Source of the DNA: Variovorax paradoxus | GTDB taxonomy: Bacteria; Pseudomonadota; Gammaproteobacteria; Burkholderiales; Burkholderiaceae_C | Assembly (NCBI RefSeq): GCF_009755665.1 | Contig: NZ_CP046622.1 | Span: forward strand, 868,001 to 932,000 | Length of the DNA stretch: 64,000 nucleotides | Reading direction: 5' to 3' | Shown: positions 42,896 through 52,501 of the stretch, piece by piece | Numbering within the stretch: the first letter of the stretch is position 1 | How the letters are laid out: each line of letters begins with the position of its first letter | Made by a program: the position numbers and the translations under genes | The notes under the pieces: generated by a model | The model's database searches: none | What the model was told of the DNA's origin: nothing | Seen by the model: only the letters and a program-made list of their open reading frames with translations

Positions 42896-44137
42896 ATGAC
42901 CGTTACACGGCGCCAGCTTGCCTTGTCCGCCTTTGGGACCGCCTTCCTTGCTGGATGTACAAGCGTGCCGACCATGCCACCTCCGGCAGTGTCTTCAGAC
43001 CGACTGAGGCGCATCGCTCCGGCCCTGAACGCGCAGGTTGGCGTCGGCACTTTTCCAGGCGCCGTGTCCCTTGTCTCGCACGAGGGAAAGCTGGTGCACC
43101 ATGAGGCGGTTGGCTTTCTTGACGCTGCCAAGACCAAGCCCATGCCGCGCGACGCCATTTTTCGCCTCGCCTCCATGACCAAGCCATTGACCTCCGTCGC
43201 CACGATGATGCTGACGGAGCAAGGTGTGCTGAAGCTCAACGACCCGGTCACGAACTGGCTGCCCGAACTCAAGAATCTCAAGGTCGAGACGCCGGCGGGC
43301 GACGTGCCGCTGTCTCGTCCAATCACTGTGCAAGACCTGCTCATGCATACGGCAGGTTTCGTCTACGGTCCAGCCAGCCCGTCGCCGCGCATCGGCAAGA
43401 TGTACGCGGACCTGGGTATCGAATCTTTGGAAGTCGACATCACCGGCGACGAGATGCTCAAACGCCTGGGCACCATCCCACTTGCGTACCAGCCAGGCAC
43501 GACCTGGTTCTATTCGATTGCTACCGACGTGCTGGGCTTGCTATTGGAGCGCGCGACCAAAAAACGTCTGGACGTGCTGATGCAAGAGATGCTGATCGGC
43601 CCGTTGGGAATGACCGACACCGCCTGGTGGGTGCCACCGGCCAAACGCGGTCGTCTGGCAGAGGCGCTGGAAAGTGACGCGCAGAAGGCGCCGATGCTGC
43701 GCGCCTACCGCCACGACACGGACCCGGCGCCACGCACCTACCTCAAGGGCGGCGCCGGATTGGTTGGTACGGGCGCGGACTACCTGAAGTTCGCGCAGAT
43801 GGTGCTGAACGGTGGAACCGACGGCCAGACGCGATACCTGTCGCGCAAGACTGTGGAATTCATGCTCTCCGACCATTTGATCGGCAAGGCCGGGGTGCCC
43901 AATGCGACCACCGGCCCGGGATACGGCTTCGGGCTGGGATGGGGCGTTCGCCTATACGACGGCGTGGGCTGGACGCCTGGCAGCGTGGGCGATGCAATGT
44001 GGGCCGGAGCCTGGGGAACGAGCTTCTGGATTGACCCGCGCGAGCAGCTGGTCGGCGTGCTGATGGCGCAATGTCCCTCCAACCGGATTCACACACGGAT
44101 GTTGTACAAGAATCTGGTCTATGGAGCTGTGTCTTGA
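42896..44137 (+). CDS. Serine hydrolase lipoprotein (class C beta-lactamase-like)
   Basis: 413 residues from ATG at 42896 (GGAG 5 nt upstream). Signal MTVTRRQLALSAFGTAFLAGC combines a twin-Arg start with a lipobox (Cys21), suggesting Tat-exported lipoprotein. Catalytic Ser93 and Lys96 are in ASMTKPLT; the Tyr lies in FYSIATDVLG (YSI rather than YxN); a WGTSFW segment fills the KTG region. This is the penicillin-binding-like serine hydrolase family that includes esterases and D-aminopeptidases; beta-lactam hydrolysis is not implied. GC is lower than that of the neighbours. Confidence 0.87.
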   Translation: MTVTRRQLALSAFGTAFLAGCTSVPTMPPPAVSSDRLRRIAPALNAQVGVGTFPGAVSLVSHEGKLVHHEAVGFLDAAKTKPMPRDAIFRLASMTKPLTSVATMMLTEQGVLKLNDPVTNWLPELKNLKVETPAGDVPLSRPITVQDLLMHTAGFVYGPASPSPRIGKMYADLGIESLEVDITGDEMLKRLGTIPLAYQPGTTWFYSIATDVLGLLLERATKKRLDVLMQEMLIGPLGMTDTAWWVPPAKRGRLAEALESDAQKAPMLRAYRHDTDPAPRTYLKGGAGLVGTGADYLKFAQMVLNGGTDGQTRYLSRKTVEFMLSDHLIGKAGVPNATTGPGYGFGLGWGVRLYDGVGWTPGSVGDAMWAGAWGTSFWIDPREQLVGVLMAQCPSNRIHTRMLYKNLVYGAVS

Positions 44138-44228
44138 CGGGTGGCAACCAGGCTACAACTTCATCAAGCTCGAACCAACCCGAGATAGCCTGCGGCAGCA
44201 ATTTTGCTCCGCGGGACCTGTCCAAGCC

Positions 44229-44256
44229 CTCCCCATTTCATTTGGGAAAGGGCTCA
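44229..44256 (+). repeat. Stem-loop in the gap after the serine hydrolase
   Basis: AGCCCT pairs with AGGGCT across a short loop with further partial pairing, within the 257-bp gap 44138-44394. No T tract follows; function unclear. Confidence 0.25.
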
Positions 44257-44394
44257 CCCACAATGCCCGTGACCCAAGCATGCCTGCGGATGCTCAACTG
44301 CCGAAGCCGCGTATCGCCTACGGTCGCTGTGAAGCGAGTCCTACTTCAGCAGCTTCATTCGACCTCACCGTGCAGTAAGACGCACGCAGGACGG

Positions 44395-44784
44395 ATGAAC
44401 ATGAAAAACCTGGACAGCAACAGCGATTCAGACAAATCGGAAGGCACGCAAGAGACGGGAGCGAAGACAGACCGCCGTCGCACTGCCAGCCCCGGAGAGA
44501 CCCGTTGGTCGCAAGCCAGCGGCGATGGCCTTCAACGACCCGTACCGCAGCAACCCAATGAGCTCGACGAATCGGCGAGCAGCCAGGCGGCCGCAAGCCC
44601 CTCGATGGAAGGAATCGGGCAAGTCGCTTACCACGACGCGGTCACAGGCGAGGACACCGATCGGGGTCCGGTGCTGGATGCGGTGTACAACGGGCCCGTG
44701 ACGCAAGGGCACCGCGTGGACGACGACGAGGAGGTACGTGGCGAGCGGGACCCCATGAAATCGACTTCGTCGAAGAATCCATGA
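44395..44784 (+). CDS. Hypothetical acidic, disordered protein
   Basis: 129 residues from ATG 44395; a second ATG at 44401 is equally possible. Rich in Ser, Asp, Glu, Gln and Arg with no hydrophobic segment; the only ordered-looking part is SPSMEGIGQVAYHDAVTGEDTDRGPVLDAVYNGPV near 65-105. No family recognised. The downstream gap to the FAD gene is short (42 bp), convergent. Confidence 0.45.
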   Translation: MNMKNLDSNSDSDKSEGTQETGAKTDRRRTASPGETRWSQASGDGLQRPVPQQPNELDESASSQAAASPSMEGIGQVAYHDAVTGEDTDRGPVLDAVYNGPVTQGHRVDDDEEVRGERDPMKSTSSKNP

Positions 44785-44826
44785 ATCGGCAGACCGGCTC
44801 TCGACAGCTATGCGCGGGCGCGCAGA

Positions 44827-46299
44827 CTACCGCCGCGAACCACTGTGCGTGAGCGCCGCTATCGGCCACTGAGTCGAAGGCGGGGGCAACGCGCGGCGGA
44901 GCCCTATGCCGAAGGCCGCTGCCACGTGCTCTGCCGCCAGGGCGCCGGAGCGGGCTGCGCTCTCCATCGAACACGGCAGTCCTGTCGCGGTCCAGTCGCC
45001 GGCAAGCCAGAGGCCCGGCACCGTCGTGCGCGCTGCAGGTCGCAACCGCTCGGTGCCTGGCGCCGGGCAAGGCACCGCCATCGGAATGCGATGCACGCGC
45101 GAATGACGCAGCAACGCACCGGCCGCAGCGGGTGCGAAATCAGCAAGCTCCCGGCGCGTTTGCGCCACGAGCCGCGCATCGCCCCAGGTCCAGGCTTCAT
45201 CGGCATGAATGGCGTTGGCCACGATCAGAGAACCGGTGCGCGGGAGCTCTGGCCGAATGTTCGAGAGGTCGTAGAAGTCGGTGTTCAGATCGCCTTCAGC
45301 CCAGACCCGAGCCCAGAAGCACTCGGAGGTCAGCTTGGTGTCGAACCACAGCATCGTGCTCACGTAGGCGCATGGCTTGAACCACGCGCCGTTTGCAAAC
45401 CGATTCAACGTGGCGCCCGCTGTATCGTGGGTGACGGCCGCAAGCGCCTGCGGCGGCAAAGCCAGCACGCCTGCGCGGGCGCGTACGATGCGGCCGCCTT
45501 CGAGCAGCATTCCCTCGAAGGCGCCGCTTGCCGTTGCGAGCAGCGAGCGCGCAGCGCAGGATGTCTGAACATGGCCTCCCGCAGCCTCGACGGCCCTGCG
45601 GCAGCCCGGCGCATACAGGTCGGCAAGTGCGACCTTCGGGAACCCGAAGTAGTAGCCGCTGCGCCCCAGCATCAATCTGAAGACACGCATCACCGCAGCC
45701 GCCGAGCATTCGGCAAGCGGGGCGTTCAACAGGGCCAGCATGGACGACCGCCAGAACCAGTCGATGCTCCGGCCACTGACGCCATGGAGACGCAGGTAGC
45801 TCTCCGCGTCCAGATCGTCGAGCGCTAGCGTCCCGGGTTCGTCCAGCCGCGCCGCGGTCCAGGCGATGCTCATGTTGGACATCAGGTCGCGCCATGACAT
45901 GCATCGCAGGGCGTTCCGCAGATTGGGCAGCCCGTGTAGCGGAGGTGGCCACCGAGGGGCATGCATGCGCAACTGACGACCGCCATCGAGCAGGGTGATG
46001 AGCGGATCGGGCTGCCAGTGCACCTGGCCGATCGTTCCGACGCGCTCCAGCAGCGCAAGGAAATTGCGGTGCTCGGAAGTGAGTACATGCGGGCCGATGT
46101 CGACGGCGTCCCCAGTTGCCGTGTCTAGGCAACTTGCCGCACGCCCACCCAGGTGGTCGTCTTTCTCGACGACGAGTACGCGCAAGCCGCAGTCGGCGGC
46201 AAGCCATGCAGCGCAGGACAAGCCGGCAATGCCGCCACCGGCGATCACCACATCGGCCGTGATGTCCCCCAGCGTCGACCGATCGACGAATCGGTCCAC
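44827..46299 (-). CDS. FAD-dependent desaturase/oxidoreductase (phytoene desaturase or HpnE-like)
   Basis: 490 residues from GTG at 46299; no better start is near the FAD motif. N-terminal dinucleotide motif DVVIAGGGIAGLSCAAWLAA (about 16-35), then VVEKDDHLGGRAAS and a C-terminal VPGLWLAGDWTATGLPCSMESAARSG. This matches the flavin amine oxidase family including squalene-associated FAD desaturase HpnE; the substrate is not readable. A 45-aa ORF with a ribosome site lies 24 nt upstream and is probably co-transcribed. Confidence 0.82.
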   Translation of the reverse strand: MDRFVDRSTLGDITADVVIAGGGIAGLSCAAWLAADCGLRVLVVEKDDHLGGRAASCLDTATGDAVDIGPHVLTSEHRNFLALLERVGTIGQVHWQPDPLITLLDGGRQLRMHAPRWPPPLHGLPNLRNALRCMSWRDLMSNMSIAWTAARLDEPGTLALDDLDAESYLRLHGVSGRSIDWFWRSSMLALLNAPLAECSAAAVMRVFRLMLGRSGYYFGFPKVALADLYAPGCRRAVEAAGGHVQTSCAARSLLATASGAFEGMLLEGGRIVRARAGVLALPPQALAAVTHDTAGATLNRFANGAWFKPCAYVSTMLWFDTKLTSECFWARVWAEGDLNTDFYDLSNIRPELPRTGSLIVANAIHADEAWTWGDARLVAQTRRELADFAPAAAGALLRHSRVHRIPMAVPCPAPGTERLRPAARTTVPGLWLAGDWTATGLPCSMESAARSGALAAEHVAAAFGIGLRRALPPPSTQWPIAALTHSGSRR

Positions 46300-46323
46300 G
46301 TCAGCCCGGCTTGGCCGGTGTGG

Positions 46324-46461
46324 TTAGCTCATTCTGCCCGGCACGCGTGCAGAGCCCGGGCCGGACGAATGCACGGTTCCCCCGCCGGACACGGGCTTAT
46401 GGCGCCGGTACCACTTGAAAGCCATCCATGCCACCGTTGCGATCTTGATCAGCCTGAACAT
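46324..46461 (-). CDS. Small membrane-associated protein (45 aa)
   Basis: ATG at 46461 opens 45 codons to TAA at 46324-46326. An AGGAG lies 6 nt upstream, which favours a real gene. The first 20 residues (MFRLIKIATVAWMAFKWYRR) form a short hydrophobic helix, followed by a Gly/Ser-rich tail ending RVPGRMS. No homologue is known to me. The stop is 24 nt before the FAD oxidoreductase, so the two could be one operon. Confidence 0.55.
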   Translation of the reverse strand: MFRLIKIATVAWMAFKWYRRHKPVSGGGTVHSSGPGSARVPGRMS

Positions 46462-46594
46462 GACAACTCCTGCATTGACAAGCAAGCAGCGTGGCGAGGC
46501 GCTTCCGCTACGGCGCTACGTGCACGCCGCATATCGCCGTAGGCGGACATCTCGGGATGAAATCCAGGCCGGCTGCACCGCTGCCGGCCCGCTC

Positions 46595-46611
46595 CTTAAC
46601 CACCGGTTAAG
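46595..46611. promoter_or_regulatory. Perfect inverted repeat upstream of the secreted hydrolase
   Basis: CTTAACC-ACC-GGTTAAG, 104 bp before the ATG at 46716. A second related copy, ACCGGCTAA (46612-46620), follows ACCGGTTAA with a 10-bp period. Candidate operator for the hydrolase gene; no terminator T tract. Confidence 0.45.
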
Positions 46612-46715
46612 ACCGGCTAAACAAGACGCGAATTGTCGGCCCGCCTGCGAATTGTGAGGATGCGAAGCGCTGAGACCAGCGCCGGATCTGCACAAGAAAA
46701 GAGACAGGAGACAGC

Positions 46716-48857
46716 ATGCATCCCAACAGCCCGATCGGGCGCCAGTTGCGTCTGCACTGGTTCACGGCGGCGGCAGCCGCAGCAGCCATCGCTATTTCTG
46801 CCGCGCCCGCGAATGCCCGCGTCACCCGCATCGTGATCGACAGCGTCGCGCCCCTCGCGGGGCAGTCGATTCCCTATGAGCAGATTCGCGGCCGTGCCTT
46901 CGGTGAGCTCGACCCGAACGATCCGCACAACAGCGTCATTACCGACATCAAGCTGGGGGCAGACGCAGACGGCAAGGCGCGATACGAAACCACCTTCAAT
47001 CTGGTGAAGCCGGTCGACATGAGCCGGGCGAGCGGTTTTCTGTGGCATGACGTGCCCAACCGGGGTGGCGCGGGCACCATTGTTGTGGACGAGCGCGAGC
47101 TGGGCGACATTGGCCTGCGCAGCGGCTGGCAGGCGGACAACGCGGGCAATACGGGGGTTCCCGTCAACCGGGCCGAGGGCACCAATCACTGGGTGGCGGT
47201 GCCCATTGCCAAGGTGAATGGCGTAGCTGTCACAGGCAAGGTGTTCGGACGCATCGTCAACCGCAGCGGCGCAGCCTCGCAGCCGCTGATGGTGCAAACC
47301 AACCCTGTGCCTTACCTTCCGGCCACGCTGGATACGACCAAGGCAACGCTGAAGACCCACACGAAGGAAACGGTCGATGGCGTCGTCACCGAAGAGACGG
47401 CCATTGCGGCGGGAGACTGGGCATTTGCCAGGTGCGACGCGGGTAATCCGTTTCCGGGGACGCCGATCGACATCGACCCGGCCAATGCGCCCGGCAACCT
47501 GCCGGTGCACATCTGCCTGCGCAACGGCTTCAGCGCCAATCTGCTGTACCAGGTGGTGTACCCGGCGCAAAACGCCTATGTGTTGGGCGTGGGCATGGCG
47601 GCGTTCCGCGATGTGGGCACCTTCTTTCGCTACGAGGCGGCCGACGATTTCGGCACGCGCAATCCGGTAGCTGGCCTGGTCAAGGGCACGGCGGTGCGGG
47701 GGGTGTCGCAGTCGGGAAACATGGTGCGGCAGTTCATCTTCATGGGCCTGAACCAAGACGAGCGCAACCGCAAGGTGTACGACGGGGCCTGGCCGATCAT
47801 CGCGGGCCGCCGGGTGGCGGCCAACTCGCGCTGGGCACAGCCGGACGGCGTGCTGGAGCTCTACCAGCAGGGCAGCGAAGGCCCGCAGTGGTGGGTGGAC
47901 TGGCCAGACCCGGTGCGCAAGCAACCGACCGGCAGCATCTTCTCCCGCTGCGAGACCAACGACACCTGCCCGAAGGTGATCGAGCATTTCGGGTCGGCCG
48001 AGGTGTACGCACTGAAGCTCACGCCCGAGTGGATCGGCACGGCGGGCGACGCGGACATACCGCTGCCGCGCAACGTACGGCGCTATTACGTGCCGAGCTC
48101 CCACCACGGTGGCGGCGCGGGCGGCTTCACGCACATGCCCGCGGCCACGGCTGCCACCGGCCCGAGCTGCCCCGGCAACAACTTCGGCCGCGGCACGTTG
48201 GCGGCAAATCCGGTGCCGCACACTGAAATTACCAACGTGCTGCGTCTGGCCATGCGCGACTGGGTGCTCAACGGAACGCCCCCGCCGCCCAGCCGCTGGC
48301 CCACGCTTGCGGGCAAGACGCTGGTCGACGCCAACAAGAAGGCGATGGGCTTTCCGAGTGGGGTGCCCGGCATTCCAGACTCGATCTTCCTGCCGGAGAA
48401 CTTCGCGTTTCCGGTGTTCGACTACGACTGGGGACCGCAATTCAACCATGCGGAAGCCTCCGGCGTGCCCACCAATGTGCCGCCGGTCATCAAGAAGGTG
48501 ATTCCGATGAAAGTGCCGAAGGTCGATGCCGACGGCAACGAGATCGACGGCGTTCCCACCGTGCTGGTGATGGCGCCGCTGGGCACCTACCTGGGGTTCA
48601 ACATCACCGCAGAGGGCTTCCATCGAGGCCAGGTGTGCAACTACGTGGGCGGCTATGTGCCGTTTGCACGCACGCGTGCCGAGCGAACTGCCAGCGGCGA
48701 CCCGCGCCTGTCGCTGGAGGAGCGTTACGGCAGCCATGAGGGCTACGTGGCCGCAGTGCGGGCCGCCGCCGAGAAGGCGTTTTCGCAGGGCTTTCTTCTG
48801 CCCGCGGACCGCGACCGCCTTATCCGGCAGGCTTCGGAGAGTGCCGTGCTCCGCTGA
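46716..48857 (+). CDS. Secreted alpha/beta hydrolase domain-containing protein
   Basis: 713 residues with a Sec signal peptide (WFTAAAAAAAIAISAAPANA-R, cut near 35). The mature part matches the large alpha/beta hydrolase group with a VRGVSQSGNMVRQFIF nucleophile region (Ser in GVSQSG near 330) and a GGGAGGFTHMPAATAATGPSCPGNNFG segment near 470. Long length and the C-terminal QVCNYVGGYVPF element fit periplasmic hydrolases of unknown ester substrate. It converges on the LysR gene and their ends overlap (48820-48857). Confidence 0.85.
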   Translation: MHPNSPIGRQLRLHWFTAAAAAAAIAISAAPANARVTRIVIDSVAPLAGQSIPYEQIRGRAFGELDPNDPHNSVITDIKLGADADGKARYETTFNLVKPVDMSRASGFLWHDVPNRGGAGTIVVDERELGDIGLRSGWQADNAGNTGVPVNRAEGTNHWVAVPIAKVNGVAVTGKVFGRIVNRSGAASQPLMVQTNPVPYLPATLDTTKATLKTHTKETVDGVVTEETAIAAGDWAFARCDAGNPFPGTPIDIDPANAPGNLPVHICLRNGFSANLLYQVVYPAQNAYVLGVGMAAFRDVGTFFRYEAADDFGTRNPVAGLVKGTAVRGVSQSGNMVRQFIFMGLNQDERNRKVYDGAWPIIAGRRVAANSRWAQPDGVLELYQQGSEGPQWWVDWPDPVRKQPTGSIFSRCETNDTCPKVIEHFGSAEVYALKLTPEWIGTAGDADIPLPRNVRRYYVPSSHHGGGAGGFTHMPAATAATGPSCPGNNFGRGTLAANPVPHTEITNVLRLAMRDWVLNGTPPPPSRWPTLAGKTLVDANKKAMGFPSGVPGIPDSIFLPENFAFPVFDYDWGPQFNHAEASGVPTNVPPVIKKVIPMKVPKVDADGNEIDGVPTVLVMAPLGTYLGFNITAEGFHRGQVCNYVGGYVPFARTRAERTASGDPRLSLEERYGSHEGYVAAVRAAAEKAFSQGFLLPADRDRLIRQASESAVLR

Positions 48858-49761
48858 ACCCAGCGGTGCTTTCTTCGATCATTTCGACCAGGGTGGCCGC
48901 CGGCGCGGAGAGTTCCACGCGGCTGCGCATGGCCAGCAGCAGCACGCGCTCCATCTCGATGCCTTCGAGGGTCACCTGCACAAGGCCCAGGGCCTGGGCG
49001 TAAAGCGCGGCGGCCGCGCGCGGCAAGATGGCGACGCCAAGCCCGAACGAGACCATGCGGCACATCGAATCGAAGCTGCGCACCTGTACCCGGATCCGTG
49101 GTGTGCGCTTGACCGCGTCGGCCGCCGCCATCACCTTGCGCGTGAGCGATGCGCTGCGTGCGAGGGTGACCAGGTCATGGTCGAGCACGTTCGCGATGGA
49201 GGCATTCTGCTGGCCGGCCAGCGCGTGGCCCGCCGGCACCAGCAGCACCAGCTGGTCGACATTGCAGACGATGGTTTCCAAGCCTTCATGCGGCACGTTG
49301 TCGCCAATCACCGCCAGCTCGGCCGTGCCCTTGAGCACGGCGCGAATGCCGTCTTCGCTCAAGGCGTCTTCCATGTCGATCACCACGTGCGGATAGCGCC
49401 GGGCGTACTCGGCCAGCACGCTGGGCAAAAAGCCGCCGAAAGCGGAGGGGTTGGCGCACAGCCGCAGGTGGCCGGTGGCGCCCGATTGAAGGTCGTCGAC
49501 GGCCTGCACCAGCTGTTCGAGCCGCGCAATCACCTCGATGGCGTGCCGGTGCAGGGTCTGGCCTTCGGGCGTGGCGGTGACGCCGCGCTGTCCGCGCTGG
49601 AGTAGCGCCATGCCGCAATGCTGCTCAAGCTCGGTAATGCGCTTGCTTGCCGCCGGGAGTGAGACGCCGAATCGGTCCGCGCCCGCGGTCAGGCTTCCTC
49701 CATCGACGACCGCGACAAAAAGCCGCAGCGAGATGAGATCGAAACGATTCAGGTTGATCAT
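48820..49761 (-). CDS. LysR-type transcriptional regulator
   Basis: 313 residues from ATG at 49761; the longer reading to 49857 merely translates the CATGCC repeat as (MG)n. N-terminal winged helix RLFVAVVDGGSLTAGADRFGVSLPAASKRITELEQHCG; residues 95-300 form the substrate-binding domain. Effector unknown. It is divergent from the I78-like lipoprotein gene, and the repeat sits in the gap between them. The 3' end overlaps the secreted hydrolase antisense by 38 bp. Confidence 0.9.
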   Translation of the reverse strand: MINLNRFDLISLRLFVAVVDGGSLTAGADRFGVSLPAASKRITELEQHCGMALLQRGQRGVTATPEGQTLHRHAIEVIARLEQLVQAVDDLQSGATGHLRLCANPSAFGGFLPSVLAEYARRYPHVVIDMEDALSEDGIRAVLKGTAELAVIGDNVPHEGLETIVCNVDQLVLLVPAGHALAGQQNASIANVLDHDLVTLARSASLTRKVMAAADAVKRTPRIRVQVRSFDSMCRMVSFGLGVAILPRAAAALYAQALGLVQVTLEGIEMERVLLLAMRSRVELSAPAATLVEMIEESTAGFSGARHSPKPAG

Positions 49762-49818
49762 TGCGGGTGGATTTGACCACCGCCGGCGATACGATCCGTT
49801 GAAAGAAGCGACACACAC

Positions 49819-50227
<409 letters not shown>

Positions 50228-50240
50228 CGGATGCGGACCT

Positions 50241-50246
50241 AATAAT
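50241..50246 (+). promoter_or_regulatory. -10-like box 6 nt before the DsbA-fold start
   Basis: AATAAT (within TAATAAT) followed by 6 nt and ATG at 50253; no ribosome site. Suggests a leaderless transcript. Confidence 0.45.
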
Positions 50247-50252
50247 TCGGCG

Positions 50253-50914
50253 ATGACGACGAAGACGACAAACTCCCCGCCCATCGCGCTGGACTGCTAC
50301 TACAGCCTTTCCTCGCCTTGGGCCTACCTGGGCGGGCCGCAGCTGCAAGACATCGTGCGCCGCCACCATGTGCGGCTCACGCTCAAGCCCTACGACTTTC
50401 AGGCGGTGGTCCGCAAACCGGGGGCATTCCGCTGAAGACCCGCCCCGAGCCGCGCCGCACGTACCACGCGCTCGAACTGGCGCGCTGGCGCGACTACCTG
50501 GGCATGCCGCTCAACCTGGAGCCGGCGTATTACCCCAAGGGCGCACCGGTCGATCCCAACTGGAACAAGTACCCGGGCTGGATGGTGATTGCCGCCCAGC
50601 TGAAGGGGCTGGACGCGCAGCCGCTCTCGCATGCGCTGCTGCGCGCGCTGTGGGCGGAAGAGCGCGACACCTCCGAAGCGGCGGTGCGCATTGCGGTGGC
50701 CGATGAAAACGGCTACGACGGCGCCTCGCTGCAGGCGCTGGAGCAAGCGGCCGAAACCCTCGCGATCTACCGCGCCAACAGCGCCGAGGCCATAGAAGCC
50801 GGCGTGTTCGGCGCGCCCACGTTCATCCTGAACGGCGAGCGGTTCTGGGGGCAAGACCGGCTGGCCTTTCTGGACCGGGCCCTGGACAAGCTGCGCCACG
50901 CCAGGGGCGGATAA
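50253..50914 (+). pseudogene. DsbA-fold (2-hydroxychromene-2-carboxylate isomerase-like) gene with a -1 frameshift
   Basis: The first 61 codons (DCYYSLSSPWAYLGGPQLQDIVRRHHVRL) and the part from about 50433 to 50914 (RRTYHALELARWRDYLGMPLNLEP ... [25 protein letters not shown]) are one protein of the HCCA isomerase/DsbA family, about 220 residues. They lie in different frames. The break is at a run of five G (50420-50424): one more G would restore KPGGIPLKTRPEPRR. It is either a true mutation or a homopolymer sequencing error. The family catalyses glutathione-dependent isomerisation. Confidence 0.85.
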
Positions 50915-50915
50915 T
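50910..50915 (+). promoter_or_regulatory. -10-like box 6 nt before the dapF start
   Basis: GATAAT, overlapping the previous gene's stop, followed by 6 nt and the dapF ATG at 50922. Suggests an independent leaderless dapF transcript. Confidence 0.5.
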
Positions 50916-50921
50916 CGCCGG

Positions 50922-51806
50922 ATGCGAATCCGCTTTACCAAGATGCAGGGAGCCGGCAACGATTTTGTCGTGCTCGACGAAACCCGCGGCACGCTGGGCC
51001 TCACGGCCGCGCAATACCGCTTTCTGGCCGACCGTCACTTCGGCGTGGGTGCCGACCAGATCCTTACGGTGCGTCGCCCCTCCAAGGACGCGGGCGAGGG
51101 CATCGACTTTCAATACGTGATCCACAACGCCGACGGCGGCGAGGTGGAGCAGTGCGGCAACGGCGCACGCTGCTTCATGCGCTTTGTGCGGGAGCACCAG
51201 CTGACCGACAAGGACACGGTGCGCGTCGAAACGCTGGCCGGCATCATCGAGCCGCGCATGAGCGAAGACGGCCGCGTGACGGTGGACATGGGCCCGCCCA
51301 TCTTCGAGCCGGCCCGCGTGCCCTTCGACACCGCGGGGCTCGACCCGCAGCCAACGGGTGCGTGGCACACCTGGCACCTGGCCCTGGGCACGCATGCCGA
51401 TTCGGCCATTGTTTCGGTGGCGGTGCTGTCCATGGGCAACCCGCATGCGGTGCAGGTGGTCGACAACGTCGACACGGCGCCGGTGGAGCGGCAGGGCCCG
51501 CAAATCGAGCACCATCCGCGCTTTCCGCAGCGGGTAAATGCCGGCTTCATGCAGGTGGTCGACCGCACGAACGTGAAGCTGCGGGTGTTCGAGCGCGGCG
51601 CCGGCGAAACGCTGGCCTGCGGGACCGGCGCCTGCGCGGCGGTGGTGGCCGGCATCCGGCTGGGTTTGCTCGACAGCCGGGTCGACGTGCAAACGCACGG
51701 CGGCGTGCTCACTATCGGCTGGGAGGGCGAGGGCAACCCGGTGCTCATGACCGGGCCGGCCACCACGGTTTTCGAGGGAGACATCGAGGTGCCCGAGCTG
51801 CCATGA
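50922..51806 (+). CDS. dapF: Diaminopimelate epimerase
   Basis: 294 residues. Catalytic Cys pair are in [10 protein letters not shown] (about 82-91) and ACGTGACAA near 231; [13 protein letters not shown] opens the protein. It interconverts LL- and meso-diaminopimelate for lysine and peptidoglycan synthesis. The ATG lies 6 nt after a GATAAT box. The stop overlaps the DUF484 start (ATGA), the first of a coupled series dapF-DUF484-YdcF. Confidence 0.97.
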   Translation: MRIRFTKMQGAGNDFVVLDETRGTLGLTAAQYRFLADRHFGVGADQILTVRRPSKDAGEGIDFQYVIHNADGGEVEQCGNGARCFMRFVREHQLTDKDTVRVETLAGIIEPRMSEDGRVTVDMGPPIFEPARVPFDTAGLDPQPTGAWHTWHLALGTHADSAIVSVAVLSMGNPHAVQVVDNVDTAPVERQGPQIEHHPRFPQRVNAGFMQVVDRTNVKLRVFERGAGETLACGTGACAAVVAGIRLGLLDSRVDVQTHGGVLTIGWEGEGNPVLMTGPATTVFEGDIEVPELP

Positions 51807-52501
51807 CCAACTTCAGAAACAACAAAGACGACGCCATGAACCCGATCACCGAAGACGACATCGCCAACTACCTGGCGAACACGCCCGACTTTTTCGAGCG
51901 GCATGCACAGCTGCTGGCGCAGGTGCAGCTCACCAGCCCACACGGCAACCGCGCCGTGAGCCTGCAGGAGCGCCAGGCCGAGATGCTGCGCGAAAAGATC
52001 AAGGCGCTGGAGCATCGCCTGATGGACATGGTGCGCCACGGCACCGAGAACGTGGTCATTGCCGACCGCCTGCAGCGCTGGACCAAGGGCCTCTTGACCA
52101 CGCGCGACCCGCGCAGCCTGCCGTACCGCATTGCGGTCGACCTGCAGTCGCTGTTCCTGGTGCCGCAAACCGCCATCAAGGTGTGGGATTGCGGAGCCGA
52201 CTACCTGAACGAGGCCTACGCCCAGTGGGTGAGCGACGACGTGAAGGCTCTGGCCACCTCGCTCACTTCGCCTTACTGCGGGCTCAATTCGGGCTTCGAG
52301 GCGGCCAATTGGCTGCCCGAGCCGGCCGGCGCCATGTCGATTGCGCTGATTCCGCTGCGGCCCGATGCCGAATCGCCGGCCTTTGGCCTCCTGGTGCTGG
52401 CCTCGCCGGACGCACAGCGCTTCAACGCCGAAATGGGCACCGACTTTCTCGAGCGCATCGCCGAACTGGCCTCGGGCGCGCTGTCGCGGCTGCGGCCTTG
52501 A
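51803..52501 (+). CDS. DUF484 family protein
   Basis: 232 residues from ATG at 51803 (overlapping the dapF stop); an alternative ATG is at 51836. DUF484 features: [34 protein letters not shown], a helix with [24 protein letters not shown], and a GAF-like domain from about 100 ([12 protein letters not shown]). It often sits between dapF and xerC and is thought to help recombination or division, but its role is not proven. The stop overlaps the YdcF start (TTGA). Confidence 0.9.
   Translation: MTNFRNNKDDAMNPITEDDIANYLANTPDFFERHAQLLAQVQLTSPHGNRAVSLQERQAEMLREKIKALEHRLMDMVRHGTENVVIADRLQRWTKGLLTTRDPRSLPYRIAVDLQSLFLVPQTAIKVWDCGADYLNEAYAQWVSDDVKALATSLTSPYCGLNSGFEAANWLPEPAGAMSIALIPLRPDAESPAFGLLVLASPDAQRFNAEMGTDFLERIAELASGALSRLRP

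Noticed and set aside
46617..48737. A 706-codon open frame on the minus strand
   Set aside because: Antisense to the secreted hydrolase; composition typical of a shadow frame.
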